DNA of 64,000 nucleotides from assembly GCA_022419385.1 (NCBI GenBank), contig JAJUBI010000001.1, positions 1,054,001 through 1,118,000 on the forward strand, read 5' to 3'. The DNA is from Paraconiothyrium sp. Pb-2020 (lineage: Eukaryota; Ascomycota; Dothideomycetes; Pleosporales; Didymosphaeriaceae). Every line of letters begins with the position of its first letter. The stretch's first letter is position 1. Shown in pieces: positions 44,787 to 56,355 of this stretch. The position numbers and the translations under genes were made by a program. The notes beneath the pieces were generated by a model that saw nothing but the letters and a program-made list of their open reading frames with translations, had not been told where the DNA came from and searched no databases.

Positions 44787-47187
44787 CTACCGTTGCCGAT
44801 CCCGGTCGCGATCGCGTCCTTGACCAAAGTCTGGCTCCACGATCGCCCGCTTCTCTTTCTTACCCTTCACCACGTATCGAGCGAAAAGGGCGACGTGATC
44901 CGACGGGAAGTGGTAGTTCGGGAACCCCGGCACGCGCTTGAGGTAATCAGAGTCAATATCTCCGAGCAATTCAACGACCTGCAAAGTGTTTGTCGAGTAC
45001 CAAATGTAGTCTAGTACACCAGTGAAGTTCGGAGTATAGTTGGTGAACTTCAACTCGCCAATTGGTGAGTAGCTAGATTTGAGACTGAAGGGATGCGATA
45101 CGCCGTTCCTCGTCAAGTTACCGTAGTTGCGACTCCCCAGATCTTCGTGCTGGTTTGACATGCTACCCGATGTGATGAAATCGTAGATGCTCGACATAGG
45201 CGTTGAGTTGAAATCACCGCAAAGTAGGAGCGGGATTTGGGCAGCGTCCGAGTATTCCAGTGAAGGCCCTGGTGTCTGCGTGTTATCCGCCGTGGGGTTT
45301 CCTTGCTCGTCGTCGCCATTCGCAAAGCGATAAAGTACCTTGTCCGTGCAAGGAGGATGCTTCGCCCACTTGTTCGCAAACTTGGTGATTGACTCCAACA
45401 AGATCGCCACTTGCACTATCTTCACATCCGTGAAAGCGGGGTTCCAGAATACGTGTACGTTGCCAACAATCAGCCTTGAACCTGTTGCGCGGTTCTCGAG
45501 GAAGGCAATAACAGCAATATCATCTCGGGGCATGACTCGGTTGAAAATGTCATGTTCCCCTTTCATGTCTGGACGATTGATGGCGATGTTGGTGAAGTCA
45601 ATGAGTTGCTTGTCCAACAAAACGTACCTAATGCTGTCAGATTTATTCGCTATAACATCTCATGATTGAACTTACTTGCTATTTTTGTAGAAAATAGCAC
45701 ACCCATCGACGAGTTTAGCGTCCTTCTCTGCCATTGTTCTCGCTCGAGTCTTGGTCCAAAACATGCCTTTATAGTCGTTGTGCGCCAGGGCTGGCCGGAA
45801 GAAGTCATTGTAAGATTCCTGATCAATCTCTTGCAGGCACAGTATATCAGCATTCCTGTCCCGAAGTTCGGCAAGAATAGTCTCTCTCCGGTGCTCCCAA
45901 TCCAAAGCTCCGCTTGCAGTGTACCCGTATTGAGACGGAGTACAGTACTTGTCGCAAAGGATGTTGTAGCTGAGCGCAGATACTGTTTCTTGCTCGGCAG
46001 CTACTTCGTCAAGCTGGATGATGTCTCGTTCCATAGGAGCTTCGGGGCCTATGAAGGTCAGTTTCGTATTGGCTAGTATTGCTGCTTTTCTTACCTGGTG
46101 CTGTTTCACGGAAGTGTTCTATGAGCTTGGAGGTTCCGTTCTCTTCCATGATAATCTCTTTGTGTTCACTAGGAATTGGGTTGCCATCTACACCGAGCAC
46201 TTCAAGCTGGAACAAAGACCCAAGTTCGGGCGGCAAGTAGTTGATGTTGTTGTCAAAAAGAAGCAGTTGCTTCAGGTTGACAAGCATACCAATTTCGGGA
46301 GGTAGTGTCCGTAGCTCGTTCAACGACACATCTAAGTGAGTGAGGTTTCTAAGCCTTCCGACGCCCGCAGGGAGTATGGAAAGTTTGTTTGAGTTGAGGT
46401 ACAGCTTCGTCAGGAACGTGTATTGGAACAGGGTCGGGGTCAAGGTTTTCAAGTTCTGGCCGCCAAAGTCGAGGATAGTCCAAACATGGTTTTCTTTGCC
46501 ATCTTGAATCATCTGCCCCGCGGGCCTGTTACGCTCCTCCTTGTCAGACTCTTTCTGAGTGCCGCTATTGGTCCCAGCAATCACGTTCTTATTCACACTC
46601 GGGTGGTTCCTCGCATGCGAGTGGGACTGCGTCATCTCGCGAGCCATTTGCGCTAGCTTCAGTTGTTCTGCCCAGTGTTCGCTGACGGGTTTATTGAGTC
46701 CACTATGCACACTTCCTGGCGTTCCATTTTGCAGATGGTTTTGACCAAAGTGAGGCTGTACGTTCGAGATGCCTCCGCTAGAAACATTGTGCTGGTGGTT
46801 GAACTGATTTCCATGCGTGGCTGTTCCATGGTCCTGGTGTTGATGATGCGTTTGACCATGATGCTGATGGCTAGGATTATGTTGGAACGGTTTGCCTAGG
46901 TTCATCTGCATCGTGTATCGCTGATGGCTATTCCCTCCGTTCATCATCACATTGTGGCCCTGGTTGCCATGACCATGGCCTTGGTTGAACATGCCGAACT
47001 GCTGCGGCGATTGTGCACCCGAGGAACGCGACGGGGAGGGGGTGTCTGGGTTGTTGAAGGGTATGCGGCCGCTAGTGGTCGGCGATCGCACTCGGCTCGG
47101 GAGGTTTCGTGATTGAAGATGGTTTTGTGCGTGCTGCGGGTAGAAAGCGTGGCCTGGTCCCCTTTGGTAGGCCGAGTAATCGGCCAT
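44787..47187 (-). CDS. CCR4: CCR4 poly(A) deadenylase
   Basis: Three exons, 47187-46095, 46048-45676 and 45627-44787 (introns of 46 and 48 nt), give 768 residues. Ccr4 is the endonuclease/exonuclease/phosphatase-fold deadenylase of the Ccr4-Not complex. Order: a His/Gln/Asn-rich N-terminal region (about 1-190, including HQHHGQTHHQHQDHG), an LRR block about 245-345 that docks on Caf1 (LTKLYLNSNKLSILPAGVG, LTHLDVSLNELRTLPPEIG), then the catalytic domain: SYNILCDKYC, DILCLQEIDQESY (metal-binding Glu), VGNVHVFWNP, LLLCGDFNSTP, DYIWYSTNTL and the final FPSDHVALFARY (catalytic His). The tail is basic and Arg/Asp-rich. All expected catalytic residues are present. Confidence 0.97.
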
Positions 47188-48492
47188 CTACAGGTATCGA
47201 AAGGTCAAGCGTTGAGGAGCCCGGGGGCTTCAGCGGTGAGTGTGAGTTGGCGCCCGGGGGAGGTTCGTGGCGGGCGTGTGTCAAGTCGGTGGAGGGGTTC
47301 GGAGACGCGCTTTTCTTCGTTCTAACATGGGCGACTCTACAACACACCTTCATATGCTGCGCTGGAGACGCGGGCCGCTGTGGGGCATGTATTGAGGTGC
47401 CGTGTCGCCGAGCAAGCTGTGGTCGCGTATGTGCGGGGAGCGAGCGTGTGCGCGGAGCAGGAAGGGTGTTCGTGGGAGCAGGGATTAAGGACAGATTTGC
47501 TGTTTGGTGTGTGAATGTTTCGATGGTGTTGGCGCCTGTCTTCACCGTCGTTAGTCGCTGGAGTGGGGAAGAGGTTGGTTGACGCCGAAATAGACGACGA
47601 CGGAACCGGGGAGAAGGACGGGCACACGCACCGGTCGGGGCAGCGAGAAGCAGTGCAGCTATTCAAGCAGTCTCAATTGCGCGGATTCGGCCGTGACGGG
47701 CGCCGGGTGCAGCGTAGGCAAAGAATAGAGAGTGTAGCAATGCTATCGCATGTCGCGAAGCTCTCGCTGGGTTCGCCTAGACCGGCGTTAATCCGCAGCG
47801 TCACGTGGCATGACCAAACCGTGGACCGTACCAACGCTGCGACCAAGCTGGTAGCCTCGCACCGGATCTCACGCCCATCTCACGAGGTCGCAGCAGGCCG
47901 ATTGTTCTCGGTTGCGCGCGGCTCTCCACGCAATCGCATGACAGCCAGAGCGTGGAGAGCTTGCATCATCTTGCGTGACTGTTCTTTGAGGCTTTCCCAC
48001 CATCCATCCCACGCACCCATGGATGATCTCCAGGCCTCAAACGGGGTTCGCATGGCTCGCTCCCCCGCGTTTGCCCACGCCACAGTCGCCGTGTCTCGTG
48101 CTAGACATGCGGCTGGAGGCGGGAACACATGCCGTTCCTATGGCTGGAGGTCTGGGGAAGATGTGCAGAGTCCCTCGCTGATTGGAGACGGCCGCCTCTG
48201 GTCCTCGGTTGTTGCACGTCTGTCTGAAGCTGTCCGCCGCCCAGCTGAGGGGCACCGACGGCCCTTCATGCAGCGAGACTACCAGCTGTACATGTTGCCC
48301 GTGCAGATGCAATCTCTCGTCCTCCCGCTCCAAAGCCACACCCACCCTCGTCTCGTCTCGTCCCGCCTGCCGCCCCGTCTTCATATTGTCGCTCCCCCGA
48401 TGTCCCGAGCTTACACGTGCTTATCGGACGGCTTAGGAAAGGTCCAATATCGCGAGCTTGCCCGCTAAAAACAGTGGGGCAAGGGTTTGAAA
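47188..48492. promoter_or_regulatory. Divergent promoter region, Ccr4 / methyltransferase
   Basis: 1.3 kb of GC-rich sequence between outward-facing starts. It has a long chance ORF on the forward strand (47515-48468), Arg/Ser/His-rich and without domain features, which I do not call a gene. Confidence 0.45.
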
Positions 48493-49882
48493 ATGGCCGA
48501 ATGGATGATGGTGTGCTCTCCTGCGGCATTCCGTCTCATGTCGATGCCTCTGACCTGACTGCTAGTATCGCTACACTGGCGGCAACGCCAACGGTACACC
48601 TATCCGCCCAAAGACTGCAGAGGCGAAGCAATGGAATTTGACCTCTACTGACGCCCTCGGACGAACCATATCAGCGAGCGCAGCCCCTCTTGCGCCTGCG
48701 CCCGGAGCTCTGATGGATGCAGCGCGGGGCTCGGTTTCGAGCGCATCAACTACCCAGAGCGCCAAACCAGAAGACTCTGCAATCCTCGCCAACCCTTTCG
48801 CATTGCGCCATGGCCGCCGCTACCTTCGAGATCTGCCGTATCCCCTCCCCTGCGACCTGCCCGAGCTCCAGCGCCAGAACCTACATACCCTCCTTGCAAC
48901 CTCCGTCTTCGGTCATGCACTTGGCTCTACCCCAGACCCTGAACGCCCACCTCGAAAGGTCCTAGAGATCGCATGCGGTAGTGGCTACTGGTCGTCGCTA
49001 TGCCACGATTACTTGGACGGCTTGGGCTACGAGGATGTTCAGTATACCGGGCTTGACATCGTGCCCATCGCGGCAGACTTGCGTAAGCAGCACATAGACT
49101 GGAAGTTTGTCCAACATGATCTACGTAAGGTGCCTCTACCTTTCGATGACGGCGAGTTTGATATTGTGGTCATGAAGGATATGAGTTTGGTGGTGCCCCT
49201 CGGTTCCGCATCGCAGAGGATTCTGGACGAAGCTATACGAATACTGAAGTCGGGAGGAACGCTGGAGATATGGGAAACCGACCACGTCATCCGATCTATT
49301 CTCCCGCATCCTCCGCCGCCACCGGGGAAAAATCCCCAAGAGTATGCTTGTGCGGTCGCGACTGGAACCTTTATGATTTCGCCCATCACACCCTTCACTG
49401 AAGTGCACAACAAGTTCCTTGCGTGTTCGAACAACTGGATAACGGAGGCCTTGGATAAGCGGAAACTCTCGCCTACGCCGTGCGCGCGTATCTCACAGAT
49501 GTTGTTACAGGAGACTGAGACTCTCCAGGGTGTGGAAAATCGGCGAGTTGCCATTCCTCTGGGCGAACTGCGGTGGGAGCGAGAAGCTGCAGCAGAGAGA
49601 CAGGCAGCAAATCGTCGCGGAAGCGAGGCTGCCCGGACCAAGAAGAGTGGCATCGACAGTGTAGCGCTTACGGAGGAACAAGCGGCTCTGAGACACACAG
49701 CGTTGCTAGTAGTCATCCAGATGATTGAAAGTCTTGAGCCACTCTTGAAAGAAGTCAGCGGCAAGTCCCAAGAAGAATGGCAGACCTGGTGGGGTTCGAT
49801 GATGACGAACTTGTTGCAGGAGAAGGGTGGCTCGAGCGGAGAGTGCTTGGAGATTGGAGTCTGGTGGTGCCAGAAGGTCTGA
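48493..49882 (+). CDS. SAM-dependent methyltransferase (Methyltransf_25/11 type)
   Basis: Two exons: 48493-48510 (18 nt) and 48566-49882, 444 residues. The main frame starts only at TTG, so I looked for a first exon. ATG at 48493 with a GTGTGC donor and a CTGAC ... GCTAG acceptor gives a clean in-phase join and adds MAEWMMYRYTGGNANG. Domain features: motif I VLEIACGSGYWSS (about residue 160), GLDIVPIA, the acidic stretch FDDGEFDIVVMKDMSLVVP and the strand GGTLEIWETDHVIRS. A long fungal-specific helical C-terminal part follows, ending ECLEIGVWWCQKV. This looks like the cytoplasmic/nuclear family annotated only as methyltransferase domain proteins in filamentous fungi. The substrate is unknown. 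Confidence 0.85.
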
Positions 49883-49968
49883 CTTAAGGGCGCGTGCGCA
49901 TACTTTTTCGTTTGAGATATCCCATTTTTGGCCTTGTTTTTGGCACTACATTTCGCTGGCGAAACCCC

Positions 49969-50329
49969 TTATACCTTATCATAGCGTTGACGTAAAGCGC
50001 GGTACCGTTTGAGGTAATACAATGCTTCTATCTCTGAATGACTCAGATCGGTTCATACGATAAACACGTGGAATAGGTCAACCTACCCTTCTTCACAAAT
50101 TGGGCCCGTGCAATGCCTTCCTTGATCTTATTCTCGTCGGACAAGTGCTGTTGACTTGCGAAGGCTTTATGCAGCCGTGTCCTGTAGTAATCGTATCCCA
50201 AGGGATATTCACGACCAAGATATAGTAGCTCTGCCGATGTCAGACATATATGCATGTAAGAAGTCCTCCAGACTCGCCTTTGTAGATGTTTATCACCTGG
50301 TGACGGAGCGTTAGATTGGCAGATGTCAT
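49969..50329 (-). CDS. LYR-motif protein, LYRM5/ETFRF1 ortholog
   Basis: Three short exons, 50329-50278, 50230-50087 and 50033-49969, give 86 residues. The first intron uses a GC donor (G|GCGAGT ... CTGAC ... CGGCAG), the second a normal GTAGGT donor. The protein matches the vertebrate ETF-regulatory factor LYRM5 almost along its length: VINIYKELLYLGREYPLG, YDYYRTRLHKAF, IARAQFVKKEIEALYYLKRY and a final RALRQRYDK. LYRM5 binds the electron-transfer flavoprotein in the mitochondrial matrix and removes its FAD. The LYR-type tripeptide is IYK here, as in the LYRM5 branch (LYK). It is convergent with the methyltransferase (86 nt apart) and divergent from the hotdog thioesterase, another likely mitochondrial protein. 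Confidence 0.88.
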
Positions 50330-50612
50330 GACTGCCTAGGAATCGAAGCAGAAGGACGTGATTGAGGTGCAAGCTAACTCAAAATGTGCGAAGGTCCAAT
50401 ACTACATAGGATGCCAGCGCTCGAAGATATGCTGGATTTAGGTTCTCGCGGGGTGGGCCCAAGCTCCGGGTGACGAAATGTACTCGTACACCTCGGCCCG
50501 TCGATGCAGCCGTGGGAACGCGCGATTGTCGATTCAGAACCCGCAATGATACCATAGTCGAATTTATTCCCACTCCCCGGCCATCGAGGATCCTGTAGTC
50601 GAATTACAGAAG
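50330..50612. promoter_or_regulatory. Divergent promoter, LYRM5 / hotdog thioesterase
   Basis: 283 nt between two starts facing apart. A CCAAT box lies at 50396-50400 on the forward strand. The HAP/CBC complex that binds CCAAT controls many respiratory genes in fungi, which would fit two mitochondrial products, but the link is inference. Confidence 0.4.
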
Positions 50613-51802
50613 ATGCGTCCCCTCGCGCACAAAGTGCTGTTCGCCCACCCGTCGTCACTCGTTCAGCGCGTCTCGCACGCAGCACGCTTTCAATCGTCGA
50701 GCTCGTCCAGCAAAGATGCGGCGACCACCACACTGAGTCCACGGTGGCTCTCCGATTTGAAGGCGCGCATAGGCAAATGCATCATGTTCGGTATAAACAA
50801 AGAGCAAGTAAGAGAAGCAGGCCACATCTTACACGATGTCAATCACAACTGGAAAAACCTCGTCGCAGGCAGTGAAGGCTACCTGACCGGGAAGGGCCGA
50901 TGGGGTCTCCATCGACACCAGGTCGCGTGGGGAGAAATGGTATGGAACTCTCCATCGGTTGCAACAACGTGGGATCGGTGGGCTAATGCGCTTCTGGGGG
51001 TACACAGGACAGCATGGTAAGACAAGCAGCGAATGCGTCTCTCTACCTGCAGACTACAAAGGGATACGTGCTAACGTTTGCAAGGGTACGACGTTCTAGG
51101 ACTCCCGGTTGGAGAAGATGTTGACTGTGTGACAGGTCACGTCAATAACGTAACGTACAATCGATGGGCTGAAAGTGCTCGAGTCAATTGGGGCATGAAC
51201 TTTGCCGCTATGGATGCCGAGCACAGAGATGAGTGGAAGGCTCTGGTGACACCGACGGGCATAGGCATGATTCTGCGCAGCATACGTACCGATTACAAGT
51301 TTGTGAGTGCCCTGCCTCAATGGCCCCAGTCTACGACAAAGGCAGCTCTGCACACATAACAACAGGAGTGAAGCCAGGCTATCTTCCTGTTCTCAGAAGC
51401 CTGCAGCTACAAAGCTCATACAGAACCGCCGCTGACTGTAGGACCACTCTAAAGCCGATCAAGTATCCGGACCGTGTCACGGTCCTGCATAAGCTTCGTT
51501 CGAAGCCGAAGGCGGACACCGACCACTTCATCCTGGACGTGCTCATACTCTCCGAGCTGCATCGGAGGGTTGCAGCGCGCTGTGTTGAGGACATTGTCAT
51601 CTACGACTACAGAGCAGCGAAGAAGTCGGCGATGAAGCCATTCATGGTCGAGAAGCTGCAGCAGACATTCGAGCTCCAAGAGCGGGCCAAGAAGGCGTAC
51701 GGGAATCAGGCATTAGAGCTCGTTCGACGGGTGCAGGCCCTGGAGAAGAGCTCCTGGGATAGACCAGATGCCAAGGAAGACTTGGGCAGCGCGAATCCAT
51801 AA
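50613..51802 (+). CDS. Mitochondrial hotdog-fold thioesterase-like protein, with 9-nt microexon
   Basis: Proposed exons 50613-50939, 51008-51016, 51136-51302 and 51455-51802, about 283 residues if one G is restored at the start of exon 3. The N terminus is Arg/Ser-rich without acids (MRPLAHKVLFAH ... RFQSSSSSS), a probable mitochondrial presequence. The 4HBT-type hotdog domain holds AWGEM, GHVNNVTYNRWAESARVNW, LILSELHRRVAARCVEDIVI and DYRAAKKSAM. Family members read AWGEM-DSM-GHVNNV. DSM is found here as GACAGCATG between a TACACAG acceptor and a GTAAGA donor. Joining at the next acceptor (GTGACAG, ending 51135) leaves the frame one base short. The helical C terminus ends DAKEDLGSANP. Specific substrate unknown. 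Confidence 0.78.
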
Positions 51803-53061
51803 AGCTTTTCTCAACGTGCGTCTTGCATCGACTGCGGCGGCTATCCAGCCACAGCACACCATCTGATGATCTGCATGCCCGTTACGCGTGACTTTCCCGG
51901 ATTTCCTAATTGGTACGTCACGATGCAGGGCATTGGCTGCTCGCATCAAGCTTTCGACGGCGCCACCACGCCAAATGATGGAGGGGCGGCACGAGTTTCC
52001 TGGCCAAACGACCGTGACGGCGAGAAAAGCTCCGACGACACAAACAGCCGGGCGATCCCCTGGCGAAAGCATTTGGCTGTGTTGCGGCGTGCACGCAGCT
52101 GTTGCTTACCCGAACCAGCTGGATAATGTCGACTAGGTCCCCGAAGTAGGCGGCGGGGCTGCAGCATGCTCGCTGCAGCAAATCAGATCGTGAACGGCGG
52201 TGTGCGGTGCTGCCCTCCCAGAGGTACTGTTTGCTTGCCGATCGTGCCCGCGCAGCCAGAACAAGGCAGCCCGCCAGGGGTTCCCGGCTCTCGCAAATGA
52301 ATAAGATGGGCTGAGACGACTACCCGCTGCAGTCATTGGCGTCCGGCGTGCGTTTGCTGCGAAGAGAGGACGCCAGCACAAGTCGTGAGTCCACGCCCAG
52401 GATGCGAGCATCAACGGCCACGAGCGAAGAGTGAATGCGCTCTACTGCTTCAGCGCAAGCGTTGCGAAGATGCGGCTAGGGCGGTGGGAGGACAGTCCCC
52501 ATACGGGCGCGGGCACGCTGATCCCTGAGCCGGGCCCAATTCCGGCGCTGTGATCGACGGTACATGTGAGATGTACATGTAGGCGACAGGATGCTGAGAA
52601 GAGCGAGATGCAGCGGGCGAGTCGCGGTGCCTGGGCGGTTTGTCGTGTGCGCAGCGGTGCTCCGCTGCCTGCCACATGAAACGGGCCTCGGAGGCAGGCA
52701 GCACCAGCAATCGTACGACGGCGGCCCCGGGCGCATCTGCAGTCCCAAGCGGGCCCGCACTGCGCCAGAGCCGGAATTTTACAGTCTCTGCGCAGCGATT
52801 CCGTGGGTTCCTGGGTAGTCTAGTCGGCGCCTGACACTGGCTTTTGGGGCGATTTAGCATCTCTTGGCGCGTGCAAGCGTCTGGTGCAAGCGCAGTGTTG
52901 CTTGTCAATTTGCAGCCTGCCCTCCTCACAAGAACAACCTCGACTCCCACGACAACCCGTAACCCGCAGCTCGCGCCGCCGTCACCCAGTCTGGCTCGTC
53001 CTGTGTCCCAGCCGAGCCGACCTGCGGTGTCTGCGCTCTCCGCCCGCTGCCTGCCGCGTAC
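51803..53061. other. acrB upstream region
   Basis: 1.26 kb of GC-rich sequence between two forward genes. Overlapping ORFs on both strands are Arg/Pro/Ser-rich with no domain signature. Likely 3' flank of the thioesterase gene and a long promoter/leader of acrB. Confidence 0.45.
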
Positions 53062-56050
53062 ATGGTAGCGAAGGGGAGACGGAGCCAGGCGACCACGCAC
53101 GACAAGAGACATGAGAATGGCCTCGCAGCGCCCGGGAAGCGCATCGGCAAGCAGCGCAGCAACCCGCATCTCAACGGCAACGCCAATGGGAAGCCCAACC
53201 CGCCGACGCCGCCGCCCACGAGCACCGTAGACAACCCGATGACGCAGCCGGCCGCCGCCGCAGCATCTTCTGATGAAGCCGCTGCCTTCGCAAACACCAC
53301 GGCCGTCCCGACTGCGTCCATCAGCACCGCCGGGGATCGCATGCGCGCGGGGTCTAACGTGTCGCTTGATGGCCTCGAGGCCTGCCGCCAGTACGACACA
53401 GACCCCTTCGATTCAGCCCCCAGCGCCCTCACGCGTGCTGCTGCCAATTCTGCCAATGGGACAAAGACCCCGCCCGTCTACACGCCCAATATGCTCACCG
53501 TTGCCACCACCATTCTCTCGTCCTGTCCTCTGCGGGACGTTCTCGCCATACTCATCATCCTCCTTCAGCTGCCTCCCACCGTCTTGACCGTGGTGCAGTT
53601 CCTCTTTGCGACCCTCACCTTCGTCCCTCCCCAAGCCGGAACCCCCCTCTCTGCCCTGTCCGCATTCCCCTCCTTCACCGATATCTTTCAGGGCTCCGGT
53701 GGGACACCTTCTCTTTTCACAATCGTCTTCGCTGATGCCCTCATACTGGTGCTCTGGCTGGTCCTGTGGGTCCCTGTACAGAATTTCTTCTTGGACCTGG
53801 CGCAGGCCGTCATTGCAATAGCACTTGGGGGTGCCGCAGCAGGAAAGAATGGTACGACGAACGGCATTTTCATCTGTTTCGTCATCATTCTGTCCAATCA
53901 TCTCTTCAGATTCAGGCCTCTTCGGCAACACCTTCTCCACTTTGTCTATACGGGGCTCGCCCGGGGAGGCCTGGAATTCTTGTCGAGCCCTCCGAGTATG
54001 CCTTCCTTTCAGGAAAGCTTCTCAACCCCCCACGGATGGCCCCGCAGCCTCCTGGGAATTCATATTCTAGCCCAAGGTGTCGTTCGCATCATTCGGCGAT
54101 CTCTATCTCGACGTGAAGCAGCACAATCACTGCCCACCGGCAAGAAGACTGACCCCGAAGCCGGCGTCCACCTCCAGCGCGCTTCTACCGCTACTATCGA
54201 TTCCAACGCCGAAGTTCCCAATTCTTCGAGTACCGATGGTCGTCCGCCTGGGCCGTCGCCCGCAACCCATACACACAAGGACAAGGCGAGTAGTAGCCGG
54301 AGGAAGAGGAAGCAGGCTACACATGTTCGCAGTCAGCAGCCGTTTTGGGCTGCACTTGCTAGTACAAAAGTCACTGTTCTTAAAGAGATGGAAAGTAGCC
54401 GAGCGGCGAACGACGCCGGGGAGGCTAATGCAAAAGACGCTAATCACATTGGAAACGCTGTTTGGAGATCGGAAGACGACCGTGTTTGGATTTCAGAAGT
54501 CGGACATTCCGACATTTCTTTTCGTGTCAGTTTGAGTGGGAGTGGAGATTACGACGACGTGCAGGAGCAGGGTGAGAGCGGAGGATCGGGCATCGACAAA
54601 TCGAAGCCTTTCTACATACGTGTCAACGGTGCCGACTGGAGTTCGACCCGGATCCGGGCGACCCTGCCGGAGGGGTATCCGGGCGAGGAGAGGAATGGCG
54701 TATGGGTGGGAGAAATTTTTGGTCTTACGGGCCTCTCAAACTACCATTGCGAGTTTGTGCGGACCAAGGACCACGAAGTCTTCCATTCCACTAGCCTTAT
54801 CACTTCTCCGAGCCCGGTCACAGAACAAGGTGAGCCTTTCATGGTATCGTACGAAATTTCAAAGCTCACATCGAACAGCAATCGCCTCCGTTGCATCCCC
54901 GCCGCCTCATCAGACTTTGAGACCTTCATCGCCTACAACGACCTTGAAAAACTCAATCGCCGCTGCTGACCAACAGTTGCAGGAGCAACGCAATCGACTG
55001 AAGCGGAACAAGAAAGACCACAAAGCTGCACTCACTGCCACCAAGAAAGAGGTCGATACCCTGGGTACTCGACTGGCAAACGCAGGAGGTAGTGATGAGC
55101 GTCAGCGTCAGCGAGTCATGCAATTTACACAAAATATCCGCCAAGCCGAAGATGCCGCTGCTGATATTGCTGTCAAGATCAGTTCCATGGGTGAGATTCC
55201 AGCTGAGGAAACGGATGAAGCTGCCGTGAAGAAGCGCGAGTGGAAGAAAGAGCGAGACCATAAAGAAGCTGTGTCGAACGAATTCGACAATACAAAGGCA
55301 GAAATTGAACGCCAGGTCCGGAGCATTGAGTCTGACATCAACTCGGCCATCCAAAAGAGAGAACGCCTTCAACAGCGTCAAGCGAAGCTCAACGATCAGC
55401 ACGACCGGCTCATAACAGCCAATAAGGAGGGTTACACCGCCAAGCAACGAAAGGAGCAGGAACGCCTTGCACTTCATCAAGAGAGGCTGCAAGTTGAGGC
55501 CCAGTATCGGAGCAACATCAACAGCTTTGAGCGCCGTGCAAACGACTACTACATGGCTACTGCTCAAATCGAGCAGACAATTCAGCACTTCGAGACTATC
55601 CTTTCGCAGTGTCAGAACATGTCTGTTCCTGCTACGCCTGAAGGTCCTCTTCCAGGTACTAATAGCATGTCTCCTCACGCCTATCCTTTCCAAAGCTTCA
55701 CGTTCCCTCTCTACAACGATGGTCGAATCAACAGCACTCCGGGTTCTATTCGAGGCGGTCGCGGACGCTCTTCATCTATGCTCTCCAACATTTCCGGTTT
55801 CACCGACGGCTTCGACGATAACATGCATTCACCCTCTGGTAATGTTCTCGGTAATCCTTGGAATGCTCCTGGAATGCTCAACGGACGAAACGGAAGTCAT
55901 GGCAGCGGAAGTCTTAGCTCAGGAACGTCTAGCCAAAGTTCGAGTCAGCGCGATCCGATGAGCCCCGTGCCCAACATCAAGCCTGTGATGGCACGGAGCG
56001 CAACGGGAGGCAGCGGGGTATACACGAGTCCAATTGGCACAGGTCGTTAG
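53062..56050 (+). CDS. acrB: Ubiquitination network signalling protein AcrB
   Basis: Two exons, 53062-54829 and 54879-56050, with a 49-nt intron. The phase requires the acceptor at ATCGAACAG and not the later CATCAG. Product 979 residues. AcrB is a Pezizomycotina protein linked genetically to the CreB/CreC deubiquitination pathway and to carbon-source and acriflavine responses in Aspergillus. Features: a basic disordered N terminus, a hydrophobic region with three to four membrane spans (about 150-290, including VLAILIILLQLPPTVLTVVQ and ADALILVLWLVLWVPVQNFF), a beta-rich segment (FYIRVNGADWSSTRIRATLP, VWVGEIFGLTGLSNYHCEF), a long coiled coil (about 610-800, rich in KER) and a Ser/Gly/Asn-rich tail. 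Domain order and length match AcrB. Confidence 0.9.
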
Positions 56051-56355
56051 GTCCAGATCTCTAGGTAGTCGTCTTCCAATGTGATTTTTGTTTTATTGCT
56101 GTGGATTAAAAATGATCCCCCTGCTAGACTATCTGCGTGTCTCTCGTGAACCGTAACCCCACATGCCGACTGAAAGCAACGTCAATGATGGCAAGTAAGT
56201 AAGACCCCCAATAACCATGCTTCGTTCGTGGTATGCTGCTCCCTACATTTCCTCGACGATAGCAAGATCAGGCACCCTTCTATGCGCTCCCTCCCACTTG
56301 CTTTGCGCTCCTTCGTTTGGTAACATCGCCACTTCTCATCAGCCCAGACATGTCA
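56051..56355. other. Convergent 3' flanks
   Basis: 305 nt between the acrB stop and the stop of the small reverse-strand gene. Nothing further seen. Confidence 0.4.

Noticed and set aside
47515..48468. 317-codon forward ORF between Ccr4 and the methyltransferase
   Set aside because: GC-rich chance ORF; low-complexity composition, several overlapping frames of similar length, and it occupies the divergent promoter.
50940..51020. Read-through of thioesterase exon 1 ending in GVHRTAW
   Set aside because: Runs past a good GTATGG donor into non-conserved sequence; family homology resumes only after splicing.
51085..51135. Alternative exon-3 start giving GEDVDCVTGHVNNV
   Set aside because: Superficially in frame with the conserved block, but no upstream exon has the required phase, and the family has DSM directly before GHVNNV, which the microexon supplies.
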